DNA of 56,390 bases from Gemmatimonadaceae bacterium (GTDB lineage Bacteria; Gemmatimonadota; Gemmatimonadetes; Gemmatimonadales; Gemmatimonadaceae). Under the pieces are notes generated by a model. It saw nothing but the letters and a program-made list of their open reading frames with translations, was not told where the DNA came from and did no database searches. Each line of letters opens with the position of its first letter. Position 1 is the stretch's first letter. Positions 16,903 to 25,237 of this stretch are shown one piece after another. The stretch is from positions 1 through 56,390 of the forward strand of contig JAIBBJ010000017.1 of the NCBI GenBank assembly GCA_019694735.1. Direction: 5' to 3'. The position numbers and the translations under genes were made by a program.

Positions 16903-17181
16903 TCAGTGCGCGATCGTGCCCTGCTTCGAGGTGTCGACCTCGTCCACCGCGCCGGCCTTGAAGAGGAAGGCCTCCATGTTCCGCGTGAGGAACTGGCGCG
17001 CCTGCGGGTCCATTACGTTGAGGCCGTAGTGGTTGATCAGCATCGTCTGCTGCTTCAGCCACTGCTGCCAGCAGTCCGGGCACGTCCCTTCGAGGATCCG
17101 CGCGCCGATGGCACCCGGGAACGGGGGGCGCTCGAAACCCGGCTTCACCTGTCCGCACTTCTGGCACTTGATCTCGGCCAT
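16903..17181 (-). CDS. yggX: YggX-family Fe(II)-trafficking / oxidative-damage protection protein
   Basis: 92 residues from ATG 17181. The core matches YggX closely: PPFPGAIGARILEG, WQQWLKQQTMLINHYGLN and a MEAFLF C-terminus. The family protects Fe-S clusters and is linked to iron trafficking. Unlike E. coli YggX, which has one conserved N-terminal Cys, this one has CQKC (residues 6-9) and CPDC (~35-38), enough for a rubredoxin or zinc-ribbon-like site. A TAGATT box on the minus strand (near 17215-17220) may be its -10. It is divergent from the MBL-fold gene by only ~22 bp. Confidence 0.88.
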   Translation of the reverse strand: MAEIKCQKCGQVKPGFERPPFPGAIGARILEGTCPDCWQQWLKQQTMLINHYGLNVMDPQARQFLTRNMEAFLFKAGAVDEVDTSKQGTIAH

Positions 17182-17203
17182 CGCCCTCGTCCTCATCCCG
17201 CAC

Positions 17204-18220
17204 GTGAGCCCGGAATCTATCACGCCGCCGTCCGCCGCGCGCCCGTCCCATCATCGGCCGGGCGGCGGATTCCGCAATCCATGGCCCGGCACCCGACCGA
17301 CCGGCATCGGCGGGCTCGTCCGCTGGGCGCTGGAGCGCGCGCGACGCGACTCGCGGGGGCCGCTGGCGCCGCCGCCGGCGCTCGCCCGCCCGGCGCCCGC
17401 GCCCCCGCGCGCCGCCCCGGACGAGGTGCGCCTGACGGCGGTCGGTCATTCGACGTTCCTGCTGCAGTTGGGGCCGCTCAACATCCTCACCGACCCCGTC
17501 TGGGGGGAGCGCGCATCGCCGCTCGCCTTCGCCGGCCCTCGGCGGCGGCACCCGCCCGGGATCGCCCTCGACGCGTTGCCGCCGATCGATCTCGTCCTGC
17601 AGTCGCATGACCACTACGACCATCTCTGCGACACCACCGTGCGCGCGCTCGCGCGCGCCCATCCGGAAGCGACGTGGTGCGCGCCACTCGGTGTCGCCGC
17701 GCGGCTCCGTGCACGCGGCGTCGGTCATGTCGTCGAGCGCGACTGGTGGCAGGACGCCGTGATCGGCACGGCGGAGGTCCGGTGTGTGCCGGCGGCGCAC
17801 TTCTCGGGGCGCACGCCGTTCGATCGCGACGCCACGCTCTGGTGCGGGTGGGCGGTGCGGGCGCACGGGCACCAGGTCTATTTCGTCGGTGACACGGGGA
17901 TGCATCCGGAGTTCGGCACGATCGGAGCGCACCTCGGACCCTGCGACCTGGTCCTCATGCCCATCGGCGCGTACGAACCGCGGTGGTTCATGCGGCCGGT
18001 GCACCTCGATCCCGACGAGGCCCTCGCGGCCTTCGGGGCGCTGACGGCCGCGCACCCGCAGCATAGGACCGTGATGGTGGGCATGCACTGGGGCACCTTC
18101 ATCCTGACCGATGAGCCGCCGGACGAGCCGCCGCGGCGCGCCGCGGCCGCCTGGGCAGCACACGGGCGCGCCGCCGAGCGGCTGTGGGTGCTCGCACCCG
18201 GGGAGACGCGGGTGCTCTAG
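17204..18220 (+). CDS. Metallo-beta-lactamase-fold hydrolase (NAPE-PLD/UlaG-like)
   Basis: 338 residues from GTG 17204, the first start before the conserved FRNPWPGTRPTGIGGLVRW segment. Metal motifs are the HxHxDH signature (QSHDHYDHL, ~residues 130-138), AHFSGRTPFD with a third His, VGDTG (Asp) and GMHWGTF (His). The NPWP N-terminal segment and the AHFSGRT motif resemble bacterial NAPE-PLD homologues, which cleave phosphodiesters of lipids; the substrate is not proven. It lacks a signal peptide and is probably cytosolic or membrane-associated. The start is uncertain because the gap to divergent yggX is only 22 bp. Confidence 0.8.
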   Translation: MSPESITPPSAARPSHHRPGGGFRNPWPGTRPTGIGGLVRWALERARRDSRGPLAPPPALARPAPAPPRAAPDEVRLTAVGHSTFLLQLGPLNILTDPVWGERASPLAFAGPRRRHPPGIALDALPPIDLVLQSHDHYDHLCDTTVRALARAHPEATWCAPLGVAARLRARGVGHVVERDWWQDAVIGTAEVRCVPAAHFSGRTPFDRDATLWCGWAVRAHGHQVYFVGDTGMHPEFGTIGAHLGPCDLVLMPIGAYEPRWFMRPVHLDPDEALAAFGALTAAHPQHRTVMVGMHWGTFILTDEPPDEPPRRAAAAWAAHGRAAERLWVLAPGETRVL

Positions 18221-18227
18221 CCACGGC

Positions 18228-19121
18228 TCAGGGGGCCGGCGCCTCGCCCCAGCGCGCCGACAGCCACGCGACGGTGCGCGCGGCCAGCTCCTGCCATCCG
18301 AAGTCCACGGTGATGACATGACCGGCGCCGCGCGTCCACACGAGCGTGCGGTCCTTCGCACCGAGGCGCGCGAGCGCGTGCACCGACTGCTCGTGCGGCA
18401 ACCGATTGTCCTGCTCGGACTGGATGACGAGCGTCGGGGCCTTCACGAACCCGAGCCGCACCGTCGTCCCCTTGGCGAGCCGGTCGAGCGCCTCGAGCGA
18501 GCGCCGCGTCGAGCAGCCGTACGACACCATGCGGCGCTGCGCCTCGGGGTCGTGGATCGACCGGCGCCCGCCGCCCGAGATGTACTTCGTGAATAGCGAC
18601 CAGAGGCGCGCGGTGCTGACCGCGACCTCCATCGGTCGCGGCACGAAGAGCATCGGCGCGAACAGCAGCACACCGTCCGGCTCCGAGTCCGCCGCCAGCC
18701 AACAGGCGACGGCGCCGCCCATCGAGATCCCGCCGACGACGACGGTGCGGTGCGTCGCCCGCAGCGCCTGGTACTCGTCCCGCGCCCGCGCGATCAGCTC
18801 CTCGGCGGTCCACGCATCGAAGGCCCGCAACGCACGCCCGTGACCCGGGTGGAGCGGCAGGCGGACGGTCCAGCCCGCCGCGTGCAGCACGCGGGCGACG
18901 CCGTCGAGCGAGGCCGGTGAATCGTTGTAGCCGTGGAACAGCAGCACCGCACGGTCACCGCGCGCGCCGAACGTGCGCGGCTCGGCGCCGCGCACGATCC
19001 CGGCGCCGTCGGTCGGCATCCGCTGGGCCCATCGGCGCTCGCGCGCCCGTGCGCGCCACCACCGTTGCGCCCACGTCACCGCCCCGAGTCCGACGACCCA
19101 CGCGCTCCATGGCATCGCCAT
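18228..19121 (-). CDS. Alpha/beta hydrolase (monoacylglycerol lipase/carboxylesterase-like)
   Basis: 297 residues. It has a short N-terminal hydrophobic segment (AWVVGLGAVTWAQ), an oxyanion strand (AVLLFHGYNDSPASL), the nucleophile elbow GISMG (Ser), a lid region rich in aromatic residues, LVIQSEQDNRLP with the catalytic Asp and a GAGHVI His motif. This resembles bacterial monoglyceride lipase or Est30-type carboxylesterases. It starts 5 bp after the MoeZ stop, so it is likely in the same operon; ATG 19115 is an alternative start two codons later. It is convergent with the MBL-fold gene, 7 bp apart. Confidence 0.85.
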   Translation of the reverse strand: MAMPWSAWVVGLGAVTWAQRWWRARARERRWAQRMPTDGAGIVRGAEPRTFGARGDRAVLLFHGYNDSPASLDGVARVLHAAGWTVRLPLHPGHGRALRAFDAWTAEELIARARDEYQALRATHRTVVVGGISMGGAVACWLAADSEPDGVLLFAPMLFVPRPMEVAVSTARLWSLFTKYISGGGRRSIHDPEAQRRMVSYGCSTRRSLEALDRLAKGTTVRLGFVKAPTLVIQSEQDNRLPHEQSVHALARLGAKDRTLVWTRGAGHVITVDFGWQELAARTVAWLSARWGEAPAP

Positions 19122-19126
19122 CGACG

Positions 19127-20317
19127 TCAGTAGCGCGGCACGCTCGGATCGACCTCGGCGCTCCAGCGGTCGATACCGCCGGTCAGGTTGAGCACGTGCG
19201 GGAAACCCGCCGACCGGAGGTAGTCGGCGACCATCGCGCTGCGCATCCCGTGGTGGCACACGATGACGTACGTGGCCTCGCGCGGCCAGCGCCCATGCTC
19301 CGTGGGCACGCGGCCCATCGGCACGAGCGCCGCCCCGTCGAGGGCCGCCGTCCGGTGCTCCCACGGCTCGCGCACGTCGATCACGCGGAGCGCATCGCCG
19401 CGGGCGAGCCGCTGCGCGAGCTGCGCTGGGAGGATCTCGGTCGGCTCCTCCGTCGGTGCCACGGGCACCGCTCCGGACCCCGCGGCCGGCACCGCGGCGG
19501 ACGCGACGGCGGTCGGCGGCCCCTCGCCGCAGAACGCTTCGTAGTCGTCGAGCAGGACCTCGGCCCGGCGAGTCCCGCACCACGCGCACGCGGGGTCCCG
19601 CTCGATGCGCACGTCGTGGAACCGCATCGTCAGTGCGTCCACGGCGAGCAGCCGGCCGGCGAGCGTCTCGCCGATCCCGAGCACCAGCTTGAGCGCCTCG
19701 GCCGCCTGCAGCGTGCCGAGCAGTCCGGGCAGCACGCCGAGGACACCACCCTCCGCGCAGCTGGGCACGCTGCCCGGCGCCGGGGGCTCGGGATGCACGC
19801 ACCGGTAGCACGGACCGTCCGCGGTGCCGAAGACGGCGAGCCGCCCCTCGAAGCGGTGCACGCTCGCGTGCACGAACGGGCGACGCTCGAGCACGCATGC
19901 GTCATTGACGAGATAGCGCGTGGCGAACGCGTCGGTGCCGTCGAGGATGACGTCGTAGTCCTGGATGATGCCGCGCGCGTTCTCCCGCGTGAGGGCGGTG
20001 CGCCACGTCTCGACCCGCACGTGCGGATTGAGCGCCTCGAGGCGCGCGCGCGCCGACTCCACCTTCGCCCGACCGACGGACGCGGTGTCGTGGAGCACCT
20101 GACGCTGGAGATTGTGCATCGCGACGAGGTCGTGATCGAGGAGGCCGAGCCGCCCGATGCCCGCGGCGGCGAGATAGAGCGCGGCGGGCGACCCGAGCCC
20201 GCCCACGCCGACCACGAGCGCCGAGGCCGCGCGCAGCCGCTCCTGACCGACCTCGCCGACGTGCGGCAGTACGAGGTGGCGCGCGTAGCGCTGGAGTTCG
20301 TCGGGGGAGAGCGGCAT
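19127..20317 (-). CDS. moeZ: ThiF/MoeB-type sulfur-carrier adenylyltransferase with C-terminal rhodanese (MoeZ-like)
   Basis: 396 residues from ATG 20317. Residues 1-245 are the E1-like ThiF/MoeB domain: RYARHLVLPHVG, the nucleotide loop VGVGGLGSPAALYLA, the LNPHV region, CYRC and CAWC zinc pairs, and an SCAEGGVLGVLPG Cys loop. Residues ~295-396 are a rhodanese with the active-site Cys in VCHHGMRS. Such fusions adenylate and sulfurate ThiS/MoaD/CysO-like C-terminal glycines. A TATATT box (20324-20329) lies 6 bp before the ATG, so transcription may be leaderless. The partner carrier protein is not in the window. Confidence 0.92.
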   Translation of the reverse strand: MPLSPDELQRYARHLVLPHVGEVGQERLRAASALVVGVGGLGSPAALYLAAAGIGRLGLLDHDLVAMHNLQRQVLHDTASVGRAKVESARARLEALNPHVRVETWRTALTRENARGIIQDYDVILDGTDAFATRYLVNDACVLERRPFVHASVHRFEGRLAVFGTADGPCYRCVHPEPPAPGSVPSCAEGGVLGVLPGLLGTLQAAEALKLVLGIGETLAGRLLAVDALTMRFHDVRIERDPACAWCGTRRAEVLLDDYEAFCGEGPPTAVASAAVPAAGSGAVPVAPTEEPTEILPAQLAQRLARGDALRVIDVREPWEHRTAALDGAALVPMGRVPTEHGRWPREATYVIVCHHGMRSAMVADYLRSAGFPHVLNLTGGIDRWSAEVDPSVPRY

Positions 20318-20323
20318 GCGGCC

Positions 20324-20329
20324 AATATA
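20324..20329 (-). promoter_or_regulatory. Candidate -10 box of a leaderless moeZ promoter
   Basis: TATATT on the minus strand, ending 6 bp before ATG 20317 with no Shine-Dalgarno. No good -35 hexamer is seen. Confidence 0.4.
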
Positions 20330-20430
20330 CGCGAGGGGGCACCGGCGGCTCGCGCCGCGATGCCCCCTCACGCTCGGGAGTGGTCCCGGAACCACCCCCG
20401 CCGCCGGGCACAGGCCCGTGCGGGATGCCG

Positions 20431-22542
20431 CTACCGCCTGCTCACCTCGCTGCGCGCGGCGTCGAGCGCGGCGGTCGCCGCATCGAACCGCTGCACGAGG
20501 TCGGCGAGCTCGCGTTGGAAGAGCGCGGCATCGCCGTAGCGGATCGCCTCGTTGACCGACGGGAACACCATGTTCGAGTACCCGTTATCGACATCCGCCA
20601 CGTATATGAGATTCCTATACCACGGCCGCGAGCGCAAGCCCTCGGGCCGCGTCATCGCACGCTCGACCTGGAGCAGCGCCGCGTTGGTCGCGCGCTGCCG
20701 GGCCGGCGCCACGCCGGCGGCGAGCGCCGCATCGCGCGCGGTCGCGAAGGCCAGCGCCGCACGCTCCATACGGTCGATCGCGGCGGCGAGGGGCGCGCTC
20801 GAACCGGGCCAGCCCTTCGCGCGCAGGTTGTCGTCGATGGGCTTCAGGTAGCGACGCATGGTGCGCGCGAACTCGACGTAGTCGTACGGCAGGACGTCCG
20901 CGTTCGCGAGCCGCATCACCATGAGCGTCCCGATCCGTGCCGCGGCCGCGTGGTAGCGGTACCCGGGATCGCCGAACCGCTCCATGAAGGTGTACGAGTC
21001 GTAGTTCGAGTGGTACACGCCGTTCGCGCCGCCGAACCCCCAGTCGCTGTGCGGGATGCCGAGGTGGTTGTAGAACCCGGCGAAGTCCGAGCCGCCGCCC
21101 GGATCGCCCATCGCCGGCTCCTCGCCCTCGCGCACACCGCTCCGGCGCCGCCAGACGTCGTAGACGCTCCCACCGCCGCTCGGGTCGGGGACCGCGCGCG
21201 TGACGTCGCGCAGCACCCCTCGCAGCGTCGGTGTGCCTCCGCCCCCGAACGCGGGACCGCTCGCGCTGACGTCCTGGTTCAGGTAGGCGACACCGCCACG
21301 CATCAGCCGCAGCGAGTCGTCCTCGACGTACTCGGTGGAGCCGACGAGCCCCCACTCCTCGGCGTCCCACGTCGCGAAGAGCAGCGTGCGGCGCGGACGC
21401 CACCCGGCCTTCATCTGTTCGGCCACCGCGCGCGCCGCCTCGACCACGCTCACCGTGCCGCTCACATTGTCGATCGCGCCCGGGCTCCACGCATCGCGAT
21501 GGCCGCCGATGACGATCACCTCGTCGGGGAAGTCGGTGCCGCGGATCACGCCGAAGGTGTCCCAGATGCTCTTCACCGCCGCGGTCGCCGAGTCGCTCCA
21601 GACCTTCACGCGCGCCTGCACCGGTCCGGGCCCGACGTGGTAGCGGAAGGCGAGCCCGCCCTGCCATCCGCGCGGGAGCTGCGCGCCGCGCACCCCCTGC
21701 AGCAGCTCGATCGCATTGCCGTAGGAGAGCGGGAGCACCGGGATGCGCGGCACCGGCATCTCGGCCACGGGGATCCGCGCGGCGTTCGCGAGCGACGGAT
21801 ACCCGGGGGTGCTCGGGTCGCCGGCGCCGTTCATCACGCTGCCACGCTGCACGCCGCGCGCGTTGCGGAACGGCCCCTCGGGATACACGTCCCCCTGCAC
21901 GTAGCCGTCGTCAGCCGGGTCGCTGTACATGAGCAGGGCGACCGCTCCGTGCTTCTCCGCCTCGCGGGCCTTGATGCCGCGGAAGCTGCGGCCGTAGCGC
22001 GCGATCGCGACCTTGCCCTTCACCGACACGCCCATCGAGTCGAGCACGGCGTAGTCCTCGACGAGCCCGTAGTTGACGTAGACGACCTCGCCCGTGACGT
22101 CCCCCGTGCCCGAGTAGCCGTTCACGGTCGGATACTCGTCGTACTGCATCGTGGTCGGGTCCTCGGGGAGCCGGCCCTCACGCAGCTCGAGCGGCTTCGG
22201 GTCGGGCTGCACGCGCCAGACGCCGTAGTCCACCGTGTGCGGCAGCCAGACGCGGTACTCGCGGACCTCGGTGGCGATGCCCGCCGCCTTCAGCGCTTCG
22301 ACGACGAGGTCGCGCGTGCGCGCCTGCGCCGGCGTGCCGGCGATGTGCGGCCGGTCGGCGAGGGCACGGGCGAGCGCGCCCACGCGTGCCGTGTCGGGCC
22401 GGGCGACCGCCGCCGCCTCGGCGGCGCGCTGCGCGGCGGCGCGGCTGGCCGGATAGCCGGTGAGCGACTGTGCGCCGAGCGGCGCGGTGCGCGGGACGAG
22501 CAGGGCGGCGAGCAAGAGCGCGCCGGGACGGAGGATGGGCAT
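20431..22542 (-). CDS. Secreted M28 zinc peptidase (PSMA/glutamate carboxypeptidase II-like)
   Basis: 703 residues with a signal peptide (GALLLAALLVPRTAPLGAQ). A protease-associated domain (~130-290) is inserted ahead of the M28 catalytic domain, and a helical dimerisation-like domain is C-terminal (~570-703). The di-zinc site is His348, Asp358, Glu395/Glu396, Asp424 and His511; the first spacings (10, 47/48, 76) equal those of human GCPII H377/D387/E424-E425/D453. It probably releases C-terminal amino acids from peptides in the periplasm or outside. It is 44 bp downstream of the aldo/keto reductase gene and probably cotranscribed. Confidence 0.93.
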   Translation of the reverse strand: MPILRPGALLLAALLVPRTAPLGAQSLTGYPASRAAAQRAAEAAAVARPDTARVGALARALADRPHIAGTPAQARTRDLVVEALKAAGIATEVREYRVWLPHTVDYGVWRVQPDPKPLELREGRLPEDPTTMQYDEYPTVNGYSGTGDVTGEVVYVNYGLVEDYAVLDSMGVSVKGKVAIARYGRSFRGIKAREAEKHGAVALLMYSDPADDGYVQGDVYPEGPFRNARGVQRGSVMNGAGDPSTPGYPSLANAARIPVAEMPVPRIPVLPLSYGNAIELLQGVRGAQLPRGWQGGLAFRYHVGPGPVQARVKVWSDSATAAVKSIWDTFGVIRGTDFPDEVIVIGGHRDAWSPGAIDNVSGTVSVVEAARAVAEQMKAGWRPRRTLLFATWDAEEWGLVGSTEYVEDDSLRLMRGGVAYLNQDVSASGPAFGGGGTPTLRGVLRDVTRAVPDPSGGGSVYDVWRRRSGVREGEEPAMGDPGGGSDFAGFYNHLGIPHSDWGFGGANGVYHSNYDSYTFMERFGDPGYRYHAAAARIGTLMVMRLANADVLPYDYVEFARTMRRYLKPIDDNLRAKGWPGSSAPLAAAIDRMERAALAFATARDAALAAGVAPARQRATNAALLQVERAMTRPEGLRSRPWYRNLIYVADVDNGYSNMVFPSVNEAIRYGDAALFQRELADLVQRFDAATAALDAARSEVSRR

Positions 22543-22586
22543 CGGTCGGTGGGAGGAGGAACGCGCGGATCGTCCCGCGCCGTCGG

Positions 22587-23489
22587 TCAGTAGCCGTGCG
22601 CCGCCCGGCCGGCGGCGCCGTCGAAATCCTGCGTGGTCTTGTAGCGCTCGTGGCGACCGTCGCCCGCCGTCGCCTTGGCCCGCTGCCGGAGGGCGTCCAT
22701 CTCGCCGGCGTGGAACGGCTTGAAGCCGGCGGCCGCCTTCAGCGTCCTCCGGAACGCCGCCGCGGCGTCGCATCCGACGAGCACCGATGCGACCGGCAGC
22801 GACCAGGCGTAGCGCAGCGCCTCCTCGGCCTTCACGACCTTGTGCGCCGGAATCGCCCCGCCCGCGAGCGGCTTCGTGCCGATCACCGTGGCCCCGCGGC
22901 GGATCACCTCGGGGAGCACCTGCCGCTCGAAGGAGCGGAAGGTGGCGTCGAACGGATTCAGCGGCATCAGCACGGCGTCCCACGCGAAGCCGCGCGCGAG
23001 CAGCTTCAGCGCGATGTGCGGCGACTTCTCGCCGTGGAACGCGATCCACCGCACGCGCCCCTGATCGCGTGCCTCCTGCGCCGCGTCGAGCCCGCCATGG
23101 TCGTACAGCCAGTCGGGATCGTTGTCGTAGATGACCTCGTGGAAGCTCCAGCACTCCACACGGTCGGTGCGCAGGTGCCCGAGCGTCGTCTCGAACTGCT
23201 GCATCGCCGTCTTGTAGTCGCGCAGGTGGGCGCAACACTGCCAGAGGAGCTGCACCCGCTCGCGGTAGCCGTCACGCAGCGCCAGGCCTAGCCACCGCTC
23301 GCAGCGTCCCTCGTCGTACTCAGGGGCGACCTCGAGCAGCGTGACCCCCTGGTCGATCGCCTCGCGCACGAGCCGGATGGTGCCCTGCTGGCCGAGCGCC
23401 GCGAGGCGGCGGGTCCCGAGGCCGAGGATGCCGACCGCCCCGCCGCGTCCGAGGGCGCGCTGCTCGAGGATCACGGGGGGCTTGGGCAT
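22587..23489 (-). CDS. Aldo/keto reductase homologue with altered catalytic tetrad
   Basis: 300 residues from ATG 23489. TIM-barrel AKR features: GLGTRRLAALG, AIDQGVTLLEVAPEYDEGRCE, HLRTDRVECWSFHEV, GRVRWIAFHGEKS and GTKPLAGG with LVGCDAAAA at the NADP-binding end. The tetrad D-Y-K-H reads Glu53, Tyr58, Gln84, His117 by alignment; the active-site Lys and Asp are both substituted. It may be catalytically altered, use another mechanism or be a non-reductase scaffold. It lies 10 bp downstream of the phosphatase gene and 44 bp upstream of the M28 gene. Confidence 0.8.
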   Translation of the reverse strand: MPKPPVILEQRALGRGGAVGILGLGTRRLAALGQQGTIRLVREAIDQGVTLLEVAPEYDEGRCERWLGLALRDGYRERVQLLWQCCAHLRDYKTAMQQFETTLGHLRTDRVECWSFHEVIYDNDPDWLYDHGGLDAAQEARDQGRVRWIAFHGEKSPHIALKLLARGFAWDAVLMPLNPFDATFRSFERQVLPEVIRRGATVIGTKPLAGGAIPAHKVVKAEEALRYAWSLPVASVLVGCDAAAAFRRTLKAAAGFKPFHAGEMDALRQRAKATAGDGRHERYKTTQDFDGAAGRAAHGY

Positions 23490-23499
23490 CGCGGCGCGC

Positions 23500-25101
23500 T
23501 CAGGGCTGGACCGGGAGTACGCGGCCGTCGAGCGCCTCGAGCGGCCGGACACCGAGGAGCGCGGCGAGCGTCGGCGCCATGTCGACCACCCGGGCCTCGC
23601 CGGCGCGGCGCCCCGGGGCGATGCCCGGACCCCAGAGGATCACCGGCACCTGCGTGTCGGAGTCATGCGGCAGCCCGTGCGTCGCGTACGTCACGTTCCA
23701 CCAGTAGCCGAACGGCTCCGGCGTCACGACGGCCCGCACCGGCCCGTCGAGCGGCAGCATGTGCAGCCAGCGCCGCGCGATCGCGTCATGCACCGTGTCC
23801 GCCGCCGCGAGCTCGGAGAGCAGCGCGGCCCGCATCACGCCGTTGAGCGGCCGGAGCGCGTCCACCCAGATGCGCGCGATCCGATCCGGGTCCACGTTCG
23901 CGCGACGGAACGCCTCGCGGTCGACCACGCGGAAGCCGTCATCCGCATCCACCGCCGCGGTGTCGACGCCGGCCGCACGCATCGCGGCGTACGCGAGACG
24001 CCACGCGTTCCGCGGGTCCACGCGTTGCGCATGCGCATTCGGGTAGTACGGCGACCGCCATTCGGGGAACGGCGACACGCCATGGTCCGCGGTCAGCGCC
24101 ACGAGCAGGCGGCCCGGCCCGCGCAGCGCCACGAGGGAGTCGAGGAACGCCCCGAGATACCGGTCGACGCGCAGGATCTGGTCGTGGATCTCCTTCGAGT
24201 CGGGGCCGTACTTGTGCCCGACGGCATCGGTGGACGACAGCGACACCGCGAGCAGGTCGGTGCGGCCCGGCAGCGCGCCGAGCTCGAGCCGGCGCACCCC
24301 CGCGAGCGCGAACGCGAGCGTCAGCGAGTCCATGAACGGGGTGTCGCGGATCGCACCGACGACCTGGGCCGGGTCATCCGGCAGCACGTGCGGGAACACG
24401 TAGTCCCGACCGCTCGACTCCAGCGGGTTCGAGTCCGGCTCGGCGTAGCGGTCCGCCGGGAGGAGGGGGGCCCAGGTCCGCCCCGCGAAGCCCTGCGGCA
24501 ACTGCCGCGCGTTGAACTCCCGCACCCAGGTCGGCAGCGTGTCGCGGTAGTATCGCGAGGTGGTGAAGATGCCGTTGGACGCGTACCAGTAGACGTCCGT
24601 CTTCGCCCGGCCGATCGGCAGGATCGCGCCACGGTCCTTGCGCGAGACCGAGAGCGCGCGGGTGCGCGGGTCGGCCGCTGCCATCCAGTCGAACAACGTG
24701 GTCCCGCGGAACCGGAAGGGCGAGGCGCCGACGTCCGGCGCGCCGAGCAGCGGCGCGTCCGCAGTGTTCACCCCCTGCGAGTTGCTGGAGATGCCGGTGT
24801 GCACCGGGAACCGACCGGACATCGTCGTCGCGTGCCCGGGTGCGGTCTCCGAGATCGCGTGGTCGTGCCGGCCGCGCAGCCAGGTCGCCCCGCCGTCGCG
24901 CAGGCGCGCGATGCCGCCGGTGAGGTTGCCGCCGTAGCGATCCAGGTAGTCGCTGCCGAACTGGTCGATCGTGATGAACACCACGAGCGTCGGCCGACCC
25001 GTCGCCGCGGGGGGAGCGGGTTGCTGCGCCGCAGCGTGGCAGGCCACGAGCGCGAGCGGGGAGAGGAGCGACGCGAGGAGACGGAGCGGACGCGACGGCA
25101 T
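23500..25101 (-). CDS. PafA-like alkaline phosphatase superfamily lipoprotein
   Basis: 533 residues from ATG 25101. A lipobox (LALVAC, Cys21) suggests a lipid-anchored periplasmic or outer-membrane enzyme. The superfamily metal sites are visible: Asp46 (FITIDQ), nucleophile Thr86 (SETAPGHATT), Asp/His in STDAVGHKYG, ADHGVS and ATHGLPHDSD. PafA-type substrate residues can be matched: Asn107 (SSNSQG) and Lys155/Arg157 (SRKDRGAI). The family includes phosphate-irrepressible phosphomonoesterases; substrate range is not certain. It heads a minus-strand run with the aldo/keto reductase homologue and the M28 peptidase. Confidence 0.87.
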   Translation of the reverse strand: MPSRPLRLLASLLSPLALVACHAAAQQPAPPAATGRPTLVVFITIDQFGSDYLDRYGGNLTGGIARLRDGGATWLRGRHDHAISETAPGHATTMSGRFPVHTGISSNSQGVNTADAPLLGAPDVGASPFRFRGTTLFDWMAAADPRTRALSVSRKDRGAILPIGRAKTDVYWYASNGIFTTSRYYRDTLPTWVREFNARQLPQGFAGRTWAPLLPADRYAEPDSNPLESSGRDYVFPHVLPDDPAQVVGAIRDTPFMDSLTLAFALAGVRRLELGALPGRTDLLAVSLSSTDAVGHKYGPDSKEIHDQILRVDRYLGAFLDSLVALRGPGRLLVALTADHGVSPFPEWRSPYYPNAHAQRVDPRNAWRLAYAAMRAAGVDTAAVDADDGFRVVDREAFRRANVDPDRIARIWVDALRPLNGVMRAALLSELAAADTVHDAIARRWLHMLPLDGPVRAVVTPEPFGYWWNVTYATHGLPHDSDTQVPVILWGPGIAPGRRAGEARVVDMAPTLAALLGVRPLEALDGRVLPVQP

Positions 25102-25237
25102 CGAGACCGGTACGGGGGATGGGTGGCGAACGTTGCGCCGGACCGGGCGATCCCACCAGAGGCGGGCATCCCCGGACGCTTGACGCCCCCGCGGGGACGA
25201 CCCAACATGCGGGTCCCTCCCAGCCCCTCCCCCACCG

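Noticed and set aside
16838-18361. N-terminal extension of the NUDIX regulator frame to more than 700 residues
   Set aside because: It runs antisense through the MBL-fold gene and across yggX. The promoter and operator at 16846-16875 place the real start at 16837.
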